NCBI GenBank assembly: GCA_023251535.1
Contig: JAHEYP010000012.1
Location: 21,659 to 85,658, forward strand
From: Bacteroidota bacterium
Lineage (GTDB): Bacteria; Bacteroidota; Bacteroidia; AKYH767-A; OLB10
Direction of reading: 5' to 3'
DNA: 64,000 nt
Shown: positions 54,244 to 62,544 of the stretch, piece after piece
Layout of the letters: each line of letters starts with the position of its first letter
Numbering within the stretch: position 1 is the stretch's first letter
Notes under the pieces: generated by a model
Told to the model about the DNA's origin: nothing
Databases searched by the model: none
What the model saw: the letters and a program-made list of their open reading frames with translations, nothing else
Program-made: the position numbers and the translations under genes

Positions 54244-54939
54244 TTAAGCTGTAATTAAGCTGTTTAATATCGACTCGAAAATTTTCTTTCCGTCGCTATT
54301 TCCTAAAATACCTTCCGAAGCTCTCTCTGGATGAGGCATCATTCCAAACACATTTCTACGTTTGTTGCAAATACCTGCTATGTTTTCAAGCGCTCCATTC
54401 GGATTACTTTCCGGAGTAACTTTTCCGTTTTCGTCGCAATAGCGGAATAAAATCTGATTGTTTTCTTTTAACTCACGTAAAGTAGCATCATCGCAATAGT
54501 AATTTCCTTCACCATGAGCGATAGGAACTACTGCCTTTTGTCCGATCTTGAATTTCGAAGTAATAATCGACTCATCCGTCTCGCAACGAATGTTAACGTT
54601 TTTGCAAATGAATTGGTGATTGCTGTTATGCAATAATGCACCAGGCAATAAACCAGATTCAGTTAAAATTTGAAATCCGTTGCAAATCCCGAATACCATT
54701 CCACCTTTATCGGCAAATTCAATCACTTCTTGCATCACTGGCGAAAAACGCGCAATCGCTCCCGAACGTAAATAATCACCGTACGAAAATCCGCCTGGTA
54801 GTAAAACAAAGTCGCAGCCTTGTAAAGTATGGTCCTTATGCCATAATTCAACTACTTCCTGTTTCATCACGTCGCGAACAACGTGGATTAAATCCTGATC
54901 ACAGTTGGATCCGGGGAAAACGACTACACCAAATTTCAT
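54244..54939 (-). CDS. purQ: Phosphoribosylformylglycinamidine synthase glutaminase subunit
   Basis: A 231-residue class I glutamine amidotransferase. The start [15 protein letters not shown], the nucleophile Cys in [28 protein letters not shown] and [11 protein letters not shown] with the His-Glu pair are all typical of PurQ. It supplies ammonia to PurL in the small-subunit form of FGAM synthase. It stands alone, convergent with nadD; purD and the purF-like gene are far away, so purine genes are scattered here. Confidence 0.95.
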   Translation of the reverse strand: MKFGVVVFPGSNCDQDLIHVVRDVMKQEVVELWHKDHTLQGCDFVLLPGGFSYGDYLRSGAIARFSPVMQEVIEFADKGGMVFGICNGFQILTESGLLPGALLHNSNHQFICKNVNIRCETDESIITSKFKIGQKAVVPIAHGEGNYYCDDATLRELKENNQILFRYCDENGKVTPESNPNGALENIAGICNKRRNVFGMMPHPERASEGILGNSDGKKIFESILNSLITA

Positions 54940-55128
54940 AATGGACTTTTTTCTAGGAATGCAGGTGCAAAAATAGCGATTTTAAGATGAATTTATGAAT
55001 AATATTCGCTTTTAGCCATGAGAGTGGTTGATTATGAATTAATTACTATGAAAACCGGTAATTTTCAACCACTGACAGAAATCCTTTTAACCTTGATTTA
55101 AATCATAAAATCTATCCTTAGAAGCACT

Positions 55129-55136
55129 CATCTTTG
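55129..55136 (+). promoter_or_regulatory. Possible -7 element CATCTTTG of the tryptophanase gene
   Basis: One mismatch to TAnnTTTG (C for T), ending 18 bases before the ATG at 55155. The TTG at 55134, a possible upstream start, would lie within it. No TnaC-like leader peptide was seen. Confidence 0.4.
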
Positions 55137-55154
55137 CCCTCTCAAAATAACGTT

Positions 55155-56534
55155 ATGGAAGGATTTAAAACGATCATCGAGCCTTTTAAAATTAAAATGG
55201 TAGAACCACTCTACCTAACTACTTATGAAGAGCGTAAACAGTTTTTGAAGGAAGCGCATTATAATCCCTTTTTACTCACTTCTGAAAAGGTGCTCATCGA
55301 TTTCTTAACCGATAGCGGTACTTCAGCTATGAGCGATCGCCAATGGGCGGGAATGATGATGGGAGATGAATCGTATGCAGGTTCTTCGAGCTGGCAGCAT
55401 ATGGAGCGTGTGGTGAAAGATCTTACCGGACATACCTACATTCTTCCAACACACCAAGGTCGTGCGGCAGAACGAATTTTATACAGTTATTTAGGTCGCG
55501 GAGGAAAAACGTTTATCAGCAATACGCATTTCGATACTACTCGCGCTAATATTGAATTCTCTGGATCCGAAGCAATTGATATTCCTGTTCAAGAAGGATT
55601 AGATACTGAAACGTATTTTCCATTTAAAGGAAACTTAGATGTGATTAAACTCGAGCAGTTGATCAATGAAAAAACTCCTGAAAAAGTAGGTGCCGTAATT
55701 GTTACTGTTACCAATAATAGCGGCGGCGGACAACCGGTGAGTATGCAGAACATGAAAGATGTTTCTGCTATTTGTAAAAAATACAATGTGTTGTTATTAC
55801 TCGATTGTTGTCGCGTAGCAGAAAATGCTTATTTTATTAAACATCGCGAAGCAGGTTATGAGAATAGAACGTATAAAGATATCGCTCAAGAATTATTTTC
55901 TTATGCCGATGGTTCGGTGATGAGTGCGAAGAAAGATGCGTTGGTGAATATGGGCGGATTCCTTTCATTGAAAGATAAAGCGCTTTCTGATGCTTGTAAA
56001 AATTTATTGATCATCACTGAAGGATTCGCTACTTACGGTGGATTATCGGGTCGCGATATGGAAGCAATTGCAATCGGTTTAGGAGAAGTCTTCGAACCCG
56101 ATTACTTGCATTATCGTATTCGTAGTACTGCGTTTTTAGGAGATAAATTAAGAGCGATGGGTGTTCCTTTGATGTGGCCTGTTGGCGGACATGCAGTTTA
56201 TATTGACGCGAAAAAATTGTATCCGAATATTCCAGTAAATCAGTATCCAGGACAAGCACTCGTTTGTGAGTTATATCTCGAAGGAGGAATCAGAACGGTA
56301 GAAATTGGTTCGGTGATGTTCGGAAAATACAATGAGCAACATGAATTAATTCCTGCATCAATGGAGTTAGTGCGATTAGCAATTCCACGACGTGTATACA
56401 CGCAAAGCCATATTGAATATGTAATTGAAGTGTTCGAGAAAATTATGGCTAAGCGAGAGCATGTGAAAGGGTTGAAGATTGTGGAGGAGCCGGAATTCCT
56501 TCGACATTTTACATGTAAGTGTGAACGCCTTTAA
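55155..56534 (+). CDS. tnaA: Tryptophanase
   Basis: A 459-residue PLP enzyme that splits tryptophan to indole, pyruvate and ammonia. It aligns along its length with E. coli TnaA: NPFLLTSEKVLIDFLTDSGT, IPTHQGRGAE-like LPTHQGRAAERI, the PLP-Lys in MSAKKDALVNMGGF, and the C-terminal LRHFTCKC. Tryptophanase and not tyrosine phenol-lyase is indicated by VEIGS where the lyase has ERG with its phenol-binding Arg. The ATG at 55155 is chosen over the TTG at 55134. No tnaB-type permease follows; a 760-bp gene-free region does. Confidence 0.94.
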   Translation: MEGFKTIIEPFKIKMVEPLYLTTYEERKQFLKEAHYNPFLLTSEKVLIDFLTDSGTSAMSDRQWAGMMMGDESYAGSSSWQHMERVVKDLTGHTYILPTHQGRAAERILYSYLGRGGKTFISNTHFDTTRANIEFSGSEAIDIPVQEGLDTETYFPFKGNLDVIKLEQLINEKTPEKVGAVIVTVTNNSGGGQPVSMQNMKDVSAICKKYNVLLLLDCCRVAENAYFIKHREAGYENRTYKDIAQELFSYADGSVMSAKKDALVNMGGFLSLKDKALSDACKNLLIITEGFATYGGLSGRDMEAIAIGLGEVFEPDYLHYRIRSTAFLGDKLRAMGVPLMWPVGGHAVYIDAKKLYPNIPVNQYPGQALVCELYLEGGIRTVEIGSVMFGKYNEQHELIPASMELVRLAIPRRVYTQSHIEYVIEVFEKIMAKREHVKGLKIVEEPEFLRHFTCKCERL

Positions 56535-56537
56535 TAT

Positions 56538-56659
56538 AAGAATCGCGAAAAACCGCGCATACTTCGTTATGCTGAAATTTTAAAATCCTCATTTACGTTT
56601 AGTAGACTCCGGTTTTAAAATTTCAGCAAGCCTCGTCTGCACGCTTTTTGGCGATTCTT
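56538..56659. repeat. 122-bp imperfect palindromic element containing dispersed repeat copy 2
   Basis: The ends AAGAATCGC and GGCGATTCTT are complementary, and an inner 15-bp arm pair is perfect (56571-56585 with 56613-56627). Positions 56548-56641 align without gaps to the minus strand of 30066-30159. It opens the gene-free stretch 56535-57294, in which I find no gene, only repeats. Confidence 0.75.
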
Positions 56660-56740
56660 TTTCCGGATAGATAGAGAAACCGCGCATACTTTTTGGGGAA
56701 ATGTTTGATTAACGATGATTGATTCTTAATGATCGATATG

Positions 56741-56770
56741 CAAATTATTAGCAAATTATTAGCAAATTAG
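56741..56770 (+). repeat. Short tandem array of an 11-bp unit
   Basis: CAAATTATTAG occurs twice in tandem (56741-56751, 56752-56762), followed by a partial third unit. One unit is about one helical turn. It is in the gene-free region and has no visible link to a promoter. Confidence 0.6.
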
Positions 56771-56892
56771 TTCCCAATTGGGTGCTTCAATTGAAACGAA
56801 ATTTTCACTGCGAGTGCTGCTAGATCGTTGCATCGTTGCCAGCCCCAATGTGGCGTTTAAAATTTTTAATTAATCCACGACCGAAATTTTCT

Positions 56893-56955
56893 TGAATCAT
56901 GCATCCTTCCACAATTTGCTCAATTTTCTTCCTTACCAAAATCTAATAACGAACC
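56893..56955 (+). repeat. Imperfect intergenic direct repeat, unit A
   Basis: It shares TGAATCAT, AATTTGCTCAA and the AAATCTAATAACGAACC block in the same order with 57037-57099. Both are in the gene-free region between tryptophanase and the anti-sigma gene. Confidence 0.6.
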
Positions 56956-57036
56956 CCATCGGTTGCTTCGCATTTTTTTTCACGCAATGGACTACTGCAT
57001 TTATTGGACTTCGGAAACATCTAGCATCTTGCATCG

Positions 57037-57099
57037 TGAATCATTCATCGTTTCCAATTTGCTCAAGAGTACTTCCATACAAAAATCTAATAACGAACC
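57037..57099 (+). repeat. Imperfect intergenic direct repeat, unit B
   Basis: Second unit, offset by 144 bases. The stretch after it (57170-57290) is low-complexity with ATTC and ATCTATC runs and no gene. Confidence 0.6.
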
Positions 57100-57294
57100 A
57101 TAGGAGGCATTAGCAAATTATCACACTAGCAGATTAGCACATTCTTTTGCATCTATTCTATTCGAAATAGTATTCTAGTCTAAATCAGATTTCGTTTGGT
57201 CTCACATTCAGTTATTCAGTCACTCATTCATTCATTCATTTCCTAAAATCTATCATCCATCATCTATCATCTAAAATCTATTGCCTATCGCCAA

Positions 57295-58809
57295 TCACCT
57301 TATTCCCCAAACCACTCCCACATTAACTCCCACCGAAGTATATCTATTGAGTGTTGATGATCCGTCGTGAATTTTGGTTAGGTTTTTACGGGCTGTAGGG
57401 CGAAGCATGAGACGTAGTCGGTCTGAGAGCAGGTAACTAAGTTCTAAGTTGACTCTGCCGCTTAAGAATAGTTGTGTAGATGTTTCTTTATTGAGCTTCT
57501 CTATTTTACTTTGATCGGAAATTAGATAATATCCTTTTGTTGAGATTAAATAGGCAGGTGATAATCCTGCACTAATTCCGAATCCCCATTTGTTTTTGAA
57601 AACAGTATAAGCAGCTTCTAAAGGAATTTCGATATAGTATGATTTGTTAACTCCATTTGCTTCTGCAATGGAAGCATCATAATGAGCTCCTCTAACGGTA
57701 TCCGTTACCGTAATATAGGTGCTGTCGTTTACAACAACGGTATGTGTGCTTATGAAGATGATTCCAAAAATGTAAGTGCTGTCTGAATCAGAAACCGTAT
57801 ATTGATTTTGTTGCCAATCACCACGGGTGGTATAATAGTCGCCGTCGCTAAATGGAGAGTATTTAATTTTTTGTCCGAGCATCGATAACTCAATTCCTGC
57901 TCTGAAATCCCAATGACCTTGTCCTGTAGAAATAGAAGCTCCTGCATGCGGTAAAATCACGGGCGATTCTTCGCGATTGCGTCGTTCGGTATAGTTAACA
58001 GTGCTGTTTCCTTTCAACTCATCATGAATGTAAGATGTTCCGGCATAGACTTGCAGGTCGAAGCGTTTCTTCTTCTTTTCTGGGATGAAAGTTTTAACTC
58101 CTGCAATTGTGTCACTCGGGCGTGTAGTGATACTGTAGTTTGCAGAAAGAGCAGATAAAAACGGAATTGTTTTGGCCGTTGCAGGAGTTAATCCTTCCAA
58201 ATTATTGTAAGAGGCGTTGACAGTATTTTCTTTAATAGTTGAATTCAATTTGAAATTTGAATCAATGTGCGTTGATGTTATTTCTTTTTTAATCGATAGA
58301 CTTAATAGAGAAGAATTATCTTTTACATCATTCTCTTCTTTAACACTTGATTGTTTAACTTTAGAATGATGTATAGCAATTGTTGCATTATTCGAATTCG
58401 TTTCAACTTTATTTATTTCTTGCGTCTCAATCGTTGTTTGTTGTTTTATTGGGGTTTGCTTTTCTGAATTAACGGATGAATTTACAGATGAATTGGATGA
58501 TGGAGATGTAGTAATTGCTGTGTTATTATTTTCTTGCGTTGCTTTTGTTTGGCTGTTTGTAGCTACTGATGATGTATTACTATTGACAGCCGAATTATTC
58601 ATTGATGAACTGATATTACTTTCAGGTACATAGGCTGTATCACGCTTACGCATTTGCATAACAAGCGCGCTGCTTCCAATGAGGAGCAGTAAGGCAATCC
58701 AAAGTACACGGCGGCGTTTCCGCGCTACAAAATGCTGATCAAGCATTTTCTCCATATCCGGCCAGTAATCGTCGGGATTAAGAGGTTTATTTTTATCGTC
58801 GTTCATCAT
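57295..58809 (-). CDS. Predicted dual membrane-spanning anti-sigma factor (outer-membrane barrel C-terminus)
   Basis: A 504-residue protein without a signal peptide. Residues 1-33 are cytoplasmic (PDDYWPDMEKMLDQHFVARK, ending in a basic cluster), a membrane helix follows (about 34-52), then about 200 residues of Ser/Asn/Thr-rich, probably disordered linker, and from about 255 a porin-family beta-barrel (RFDLQVYAGTSYIHDE to GVNVGVVWGIR). Such a chain would reach across both membranes. The same layout is known for the dual membrane-spanning anti-sigma factors (Dma1) of Bacteroides thetaiotaomicron. It overlaps the upstream ECF sigma gene by 4 bases, which supports the anti-sigma role. Confidence 0.82.
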   Translation of the reverse strand: MMNDDKNKPLNPDDYWPDMEKMLDQHFVARKRRRVLWIALLLLIGSSALVMQMRKRDTAYVPESNISSSMNNSAVNSNTSSVATNSQTKATQENNNTAITTSPSSNSSVNSSVNSEKQTPIKQQTTIETQEINKVETNSNNATIAIHHSKVKQSSVKEENDVKDNSSLLSLSIKKEITSTHIDSNFKLNSTIKENTVNASYNNLEGLTPATAKTIPFLSALSANYSITTRPSDTIAGVKTFIPEKKKKRFDLQVYAGTSYIHDELKGNSTVNYTERRNREESPVILPHAGASISTGQGHWDFRAGIELSMLGQKIKYSPFSDGDYYTTRGDWQQNQYTVSDSDSTYIFGIIFISTHTVVVNDSTYITVTDTVRGAHYDASIAEANGVNKSYYIEIPLEAAYTVFKNKWGFGISAGLSPAYLISTKGYYLISDQSKIEKLNKETSTQLFLSGRVNLELSYLLSDRLRLMLRPTARKNLTKIHDGSSTLNRYTSVGVNVGVVWGIR

Positions 58810-59381
58810 ACTGACGTATTAGGCAACACTGAATTATTATTTACTGATAGCAATAACTCTTTTAATTTTTTTCTTGCTTTGAAGAGATGCGCTTTTGAGG
58901 TGCCAGAGCTGATACCTAACAGTTGAGCTATTTCCTCGTGCTTATAACCGTCGATCGCATACAAGTTAAATACTGTTCTGCTCACGGTAGGAAGTTTATC
59001 AATTAATCCGAGTAGTTCTTCTTCACTATGTTTCTGATTGAGATCTTCGCTCGAAGGATGCAACTCTTCAGGAGTATCATCGCGGAAGTCGAATACTTCT
59101 TTATATCGCTTCTGGCTTCTAAATTCATCAATAATATAATTTATAGCGATTCTTCTAAGCCAAGCTTCAAATTCTACTTCTTCTTTTTTCTTTAAGTATT
59201 CGTGCATGTTTTTTATCAATCGAAAAAAGATCATGTTCAAAGCCGACATGCGATCTTCTTTGTTGATATAATATCTGCTGCTTATCGAATACAAAAGGGG
59301 AAAGCACACCCCATATAACTGGTGATGTGCTTTCCGGTTGTCGTGCCGGCATTGCTCTAATAATGAAATATCAGGTTGCAT
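58806..59381 (-). CDS. ECF RNA polymerase sigma factor paired with the trans-envelope anti-sigma factor
   Basis: A 191-residue sigma-70 family protein with region 2 at about 12-95 (LLYSISSRYYINKEDRMSAL, then EVEFEAWLRRIAINYIIDEF) and region 4 at about 125-180 (LPTVSRTVFNLYAIDGYKHE, EIAQLLGISSGTSKAHLFKA). It is close in kind to the sigma factor at 44458. It overlaps the barrel-bearing anti-sigma gene by an ATGA and follows a PKD surface-protein gene by 36 bases on the same strand. Confidence 0.92.
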   Translation of the reverse strand: MQPDISLLEQCRHDNRKAHHQLYGVCFPLLYSISSRYYINKEDRMSALNMIFFRLIKNMHEYLKKKEEVEFEAWLRRIAINYIIDEFRSQKRYKEVFDFRDDTPEELHPSSEDLNQKHSEEELLGLIDKLPTVSRTVFNLYAIDGYKHEEIAQLLGISSGTSKAHLFKARKKLKELLLSVNNNSVLPNTSV

Positions 59382-59417
59382 ATATTGCCGGTAGATTACT
59401 GCAATATTATTTGCTCA

Positions 59418-61529
59418 TTATTGTTTTACGAAGTGTTTCGTAATTCGACTTCCGTCGCTTGTAGTTAATTCGAGCAAGTAAGCACCCGATTCAATACTGC
59501 TAATATTGATGCGATTTTCTATTTGCAATAGCGCGCCTGTACTAACTGTTTTTCCGTCGATACCAATGATCTTGTACGATACATTTCTATCGAACTTCTG
59601 AGTAAGTTTCACAGTTAATTCTGACGAAGCAGGATTCGGATATAGTCCGCTGATAATATCTGTTTGAATGTTGTTTACTCCTGTTAATTGATTCGGAGAG
59701 TAAATATTTAATGCAAATCCACCTGTAAGTCCTCTGTAAATAATGTTTCCGAGCGAATCTACAGTTAAAGTATCGCAGTAAGTTGAGGTACATCCTGAAG
59801 GATCAGCAACCGTTAAGCAAACATTATATGATCCTGTGTTAGTATAGAAGTGTTGAGGGTAAGGTAGTGTGCTAACTGGTGAACCGTCTCCGAAGTCCCA
59901 CGTAAATGCAAGATTAAATCCGCTCGATAAATTAACACCTGCCATCTGATAAGCCGACAATTGAGTGAAGATAAAGAAGGCATTACAACTCGATGGATTG
60001 TTGATGGTACTGTCTACATAAATAGTATCGCAATAGGTAGTAACACAAGCGCTGCTAGTAACTGTTAAGCAAACATTATATACACCTGGAAACGCATAAG
60101 TATGTTGAGGATATTGGCTACTACTGTTAGCGCCATCGCCAAACGACCAGTCATACATAGGTAATACAACAGGAGCCGGATTAGAAGGTAAAACAGATTG
60201 GTCAAAGAAATATGCGTTTAGACCAACTGCCACTTTTGCAAAGTTCGCTTGGCACACTTGAAGGCTACCAACTCCTACCATTTGGCAAGACGTACAAGAA
60301 GAAATACCATCGCTAACTGTTAAACAAACATTATATAATCCTGGTGTTGTGTAATAGTGAGTAACATTATTTCCGAAGAAAGTTGTACCATCACCTAAAT
60401 TCCACATGTAAGTACAATTGACAGCAGCTTGAGCAGAGAACCCGATAATATTTGGATTGCTTGGATTAACAGAGAAATTGAAATTACAATTCACGCCTGA
60501 ACCTAATGCAACATTGATTGGTCTACAAACAGTACAAATTATTCCTGTTGAAGGATCAGCTTCTGTCATGCAAACTAAGTAAGTACCTGATGCTGCATAC
60601 TGATGTGTTACAAAAAGTCCAGAACCTGTTGCGCCATCACCAAAATCCCAGATAAAGTTAGAATTAGGTCCTGCAGGCGGACCTGAAATGAAAGTATAAA
60701 GCAAAGCATTCGCTGAGTCAGCTGATTCAATAAATTGGCAATTTCCTGATCCGGATGATACATAAATTGTAGAACAATATTGGCATGTATCTGGGCCATT
60801 CATATACGTCATGCATACATAGTAAGAGCCTGGTCCACCATATGATTTTTGAACATTATATCCGTAAACAGGACCAGTATTATCGCCGAAGTCCCACATT
60901 ACAGTTCCTGCAGAGCTGGCAACGTTTGCAGTGAAATTAAAGAGCGTTGGATTAACAGTTGGGCTTGGTTGAACATAAGTATAATTACAATTTATTGCAG
61001 GATTATATTGAACAGTAATTGTACTTGTACAAACTAAAGTAGCGCCATTATCTTCATTCATTGTTACAGTATAAATACCTGGTGTAGTATATGTATGAGT
61101 TACAGTATCACCTACCACTCCCATAACTCCATCGCCGAAATCCCATGTTGCAAAATTTCCGGGTGATACCGAAGTCCAAAACGTAAACACTGCAGGATTG
61201 TTAGGATCTTGCATAAAATTAACTACACAAAAATTACATGTTACACTATCAATTGCAACGCAAGTTGAACCATTTGTTGAATCAGTAATTGTTTGTGTAA
61301 TGGTGTAAGTACCAGCAGTTACATAAGTATGTTGAATAAGACCGTTACTAGGAATTGTAGTGCCATCGCCAAAATCCCATACTATACTATATGGTGAAAC
61401 AGTAAATGGTGATTGAGGTATACACTCAATTAGATTCGATTGCAATTGATTTAAAGTAAAGTTGCAATTCTGAGCACTTGCAAAGGTTCCTAAGATACTT
61501 AGAAAAATCAGCGTAAGTAATTTTTTCAT
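59418..61529 (-). CDS. PKD-repeat surface protein with a T9SS type A sorting domain
   Basis: A 703-residue exported protein: signal peptide (1-19, ending ASA), seven PKD domains of about 80-85 residues, each with a WDFGDG-type core and a Cys-bearing CxTxY or CLT turn (for example IVWDFGDGTTIPSNG, WDFGDGVMGVVGD, YMWNLGDGTTFFGN), and a type A CTD (LYPNPASSELTVKLTQ to TKHFVKQ). It is the first gene of a run with the ECF sigma and the trans-envelope anti-sigma, so it may be a sensor target or a regulated product. Confidence 0.88.
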   Translation of the reverse strand: MKKLLTLIFLSILGTFASAQNCNFTLNQLQSNLIECIPQSPFTVSPYSIVWDFGDGTTIPSNGLIQHTYVTAGTYTITQTITDSTNGSTCVAIDSVTCNFCVVNFMQDPNNPAVFTFWTSVSPGNFATWDFGDGVMGVVGDTVTHTYTTPGIYTVTMNEDNGATLVCTSTITVQYNPAINCNYTYVQPSPTVNPTLFNFTANVASSAGTVMWDFGDNTGPVYGYNVQKSYGGPGSYYVCMTYMNGPDTCQYCSTIYVSSGSGNCQFIESADSANALLYTFISGPPAGPNSNFIWDFGDGATGSGLFVTHQYAASGTYLVCMTEADPSTGIICTVCRPINVALGSGVNCNFNFSVNPSNPNIIGFSAQAAVNCTYMWNLGDGTTFFGNNVTHYYTTPGLYNVCLTVSDGISSCTSCQMVGVGSLQVCQANFAKVAVGLNAYFFDQSVLPSNPAPVVLPMYDWSFGDGANSSSQYPQHTYAFPGVYNVCLTVTSSACVTTYCDTIYVDSTINNPSSCNAFFIFTQLSAYQMAGVNLSSGFNLAFTWDFGDGSPVSTLPYPQHFYTNTGSYNVCLTVADPSGCTSTYCDTLTVDSLGNIIYRGLTGGFALNIYSPNQLTGVNNIQTDIISGLYPNPASSELTVKLTQKFDRNVSYKIIGIDGKTVSTGALLQIENRINISSIESGAYLLELTTSDGSRITKHFVKQ

Positions 61530-61728
61530 ATTGATTGGATTATGTGTTCAAACCAGATCACGAAAGTGGATAGGCTTTGGTTTACTGTAGGATTGAATTA
61601 TTTTGTTATGCATTGATAATTAGGGGGTTAAATTAGGTAAAAAATAGCGAGTTCAAGTGAAAAATCACAAAAGAAAGAAGAAATAGAAGTCGGATTGTGA
61701 TTGGTTAAATATAGATTGTGTATTTTAT

Positions 61729-61769
61729 AAAAGCACAAAATTAAATTGCTTAAAAATTTTCGTGCTTTT
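61729..61769 (-). terminator. Weak candidate terminator downstream of the cyclase gene
   Basis: AAAAGCAC (61729-61736) and GTGCTTTT (61762-61769) form an 8-bp stem around a 25-base loop that is AT-rich and can pair further. It lies 32 bases past the cyclase stop on the minus strand; no clean T-tail is present. Confidence 0.35.
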
Positions 61770-61800
61770 TTATCATGCGCTCAAATTAATATATGACTTA

Positions 61801-62544
61801 CTAGTCAACAGCAAACACCACCGGTCTCGAGGGCGTTGCGTCGTTTTCAAATGGTGCCGTTTGGAGATTTAATAAATACAGTCCGTCTTTTATTTCTTCT
61901 CGCACATAAATCATTTCAGTAATTGTGGCGTCTTTTCTTGGTGCTGCTGGGTAGTTCCAAAATGCGTGGTGTGCTAATAGCTTCCCTCCGTCTTCTTCGC
62001 GGTCTACTGAGGGTAAATCAAGTAGTAAGTGCTTGATATTATTTTCACACATCCATCGCGCAGCTTCTTGATGTAAGTAGGGAGGATTGGTACTCGAATA
62101 TTTGCGGTGCATCTTTTCGTCGCCGTTAGGCAAAGTGCGAAGTATTAGCGCTTCTATTCCGGGAATACATTGTTCGGCAATTTGATTTTTATGAATAATA
62201 TAATCGTCGCCTTCTAGTATAGGCGACACCGTTATTATTTGAGCAATGAAAAAATGCTTCTTCATTACTTCATTTACACTGTAAATTTCTTTGCTGATAT
62301 GTCCGTAGGATTCGGTATGTGTACCGTGTCCATGGGGATTAAAAAAGATATTTCTGAAGTTCACCGAGGCGCCCGCTTCTACCGATCCTGTCCATTCGCC
62401 CATCTTCACTGGTTCAATCGTGATAGGTGGCACATACCACGCCGATACTCGATTTTCCCCCGCCGCCAATGGCATCGATAGGTCTAAGCCTTTCGTTAAG
62501 TCAACTGTGTATTCTTTTCCGTTAAAGTGAATGGTGGTTTTCAT
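61801..62544 (-). CDS. Cyclase-family metal-dependent hydrolase (kynurenine formamidase-like)
   Basis: A 247-residue protein of the cyclase/KynB family. The metal motif is HGTHTESYGH at residues 73-82; bacterial KynB has HGTHxDxxxH, so Asp is replaced by Glu here. HAFWNYPAAP (near 195) and LLLDLPSVDREEDGG (near 171) are also family-like. Kynurenine formamidase would hydrolyse N-formylkynurenine upstream of the other kynurenine genes in the window; with the Glu change and no adjacent pathway gene, the substrate stays open. It overlaps hemW by 4 bases. Confidence 0.75.
   Translation of the reverse strand: MKTTIHFNGKEYTVDLTKGLDLSMPLAAGENRVSAWYVPPITIEPVKMGEWTGSVEAGASVNFRNIFFNPHGHGTHTESYGHISKEIYSVNEVMKKHFFIAQIITVSPILEGDDYIIHKNQIAEQCIPGIEALILRTLPNGDEKMHRKYSSTNPPYLHQEAARWMCENNIKHLLLDLPSVDREEDGGKLLAHHAFWNYPAAPRKDATITEMIYVREEIKDGLYLLNLQTAPFENDATPSRPVVFAVD

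Noticed and set aside
55082..55154. Search for a TnaC-like leader peptide before tryptophanase
   Set aside because: No short frame with an ATG and a key Trp was found; the region holds only a possible promoter.
56893..57113. 73-residue open frame in the gene-free region after tryptophanase
   Set aside because: It lies entirely within the imperfect direct repeats and has low-complexity, non-conserved-looking composition.
59360..59381. ATGCAACC at the start of the third sigma gene, like the TGCAACC box at 44405
   Set aside because: It is the coding start of the sigma gene and has no matching second box at the right distance, so it is probably chance.
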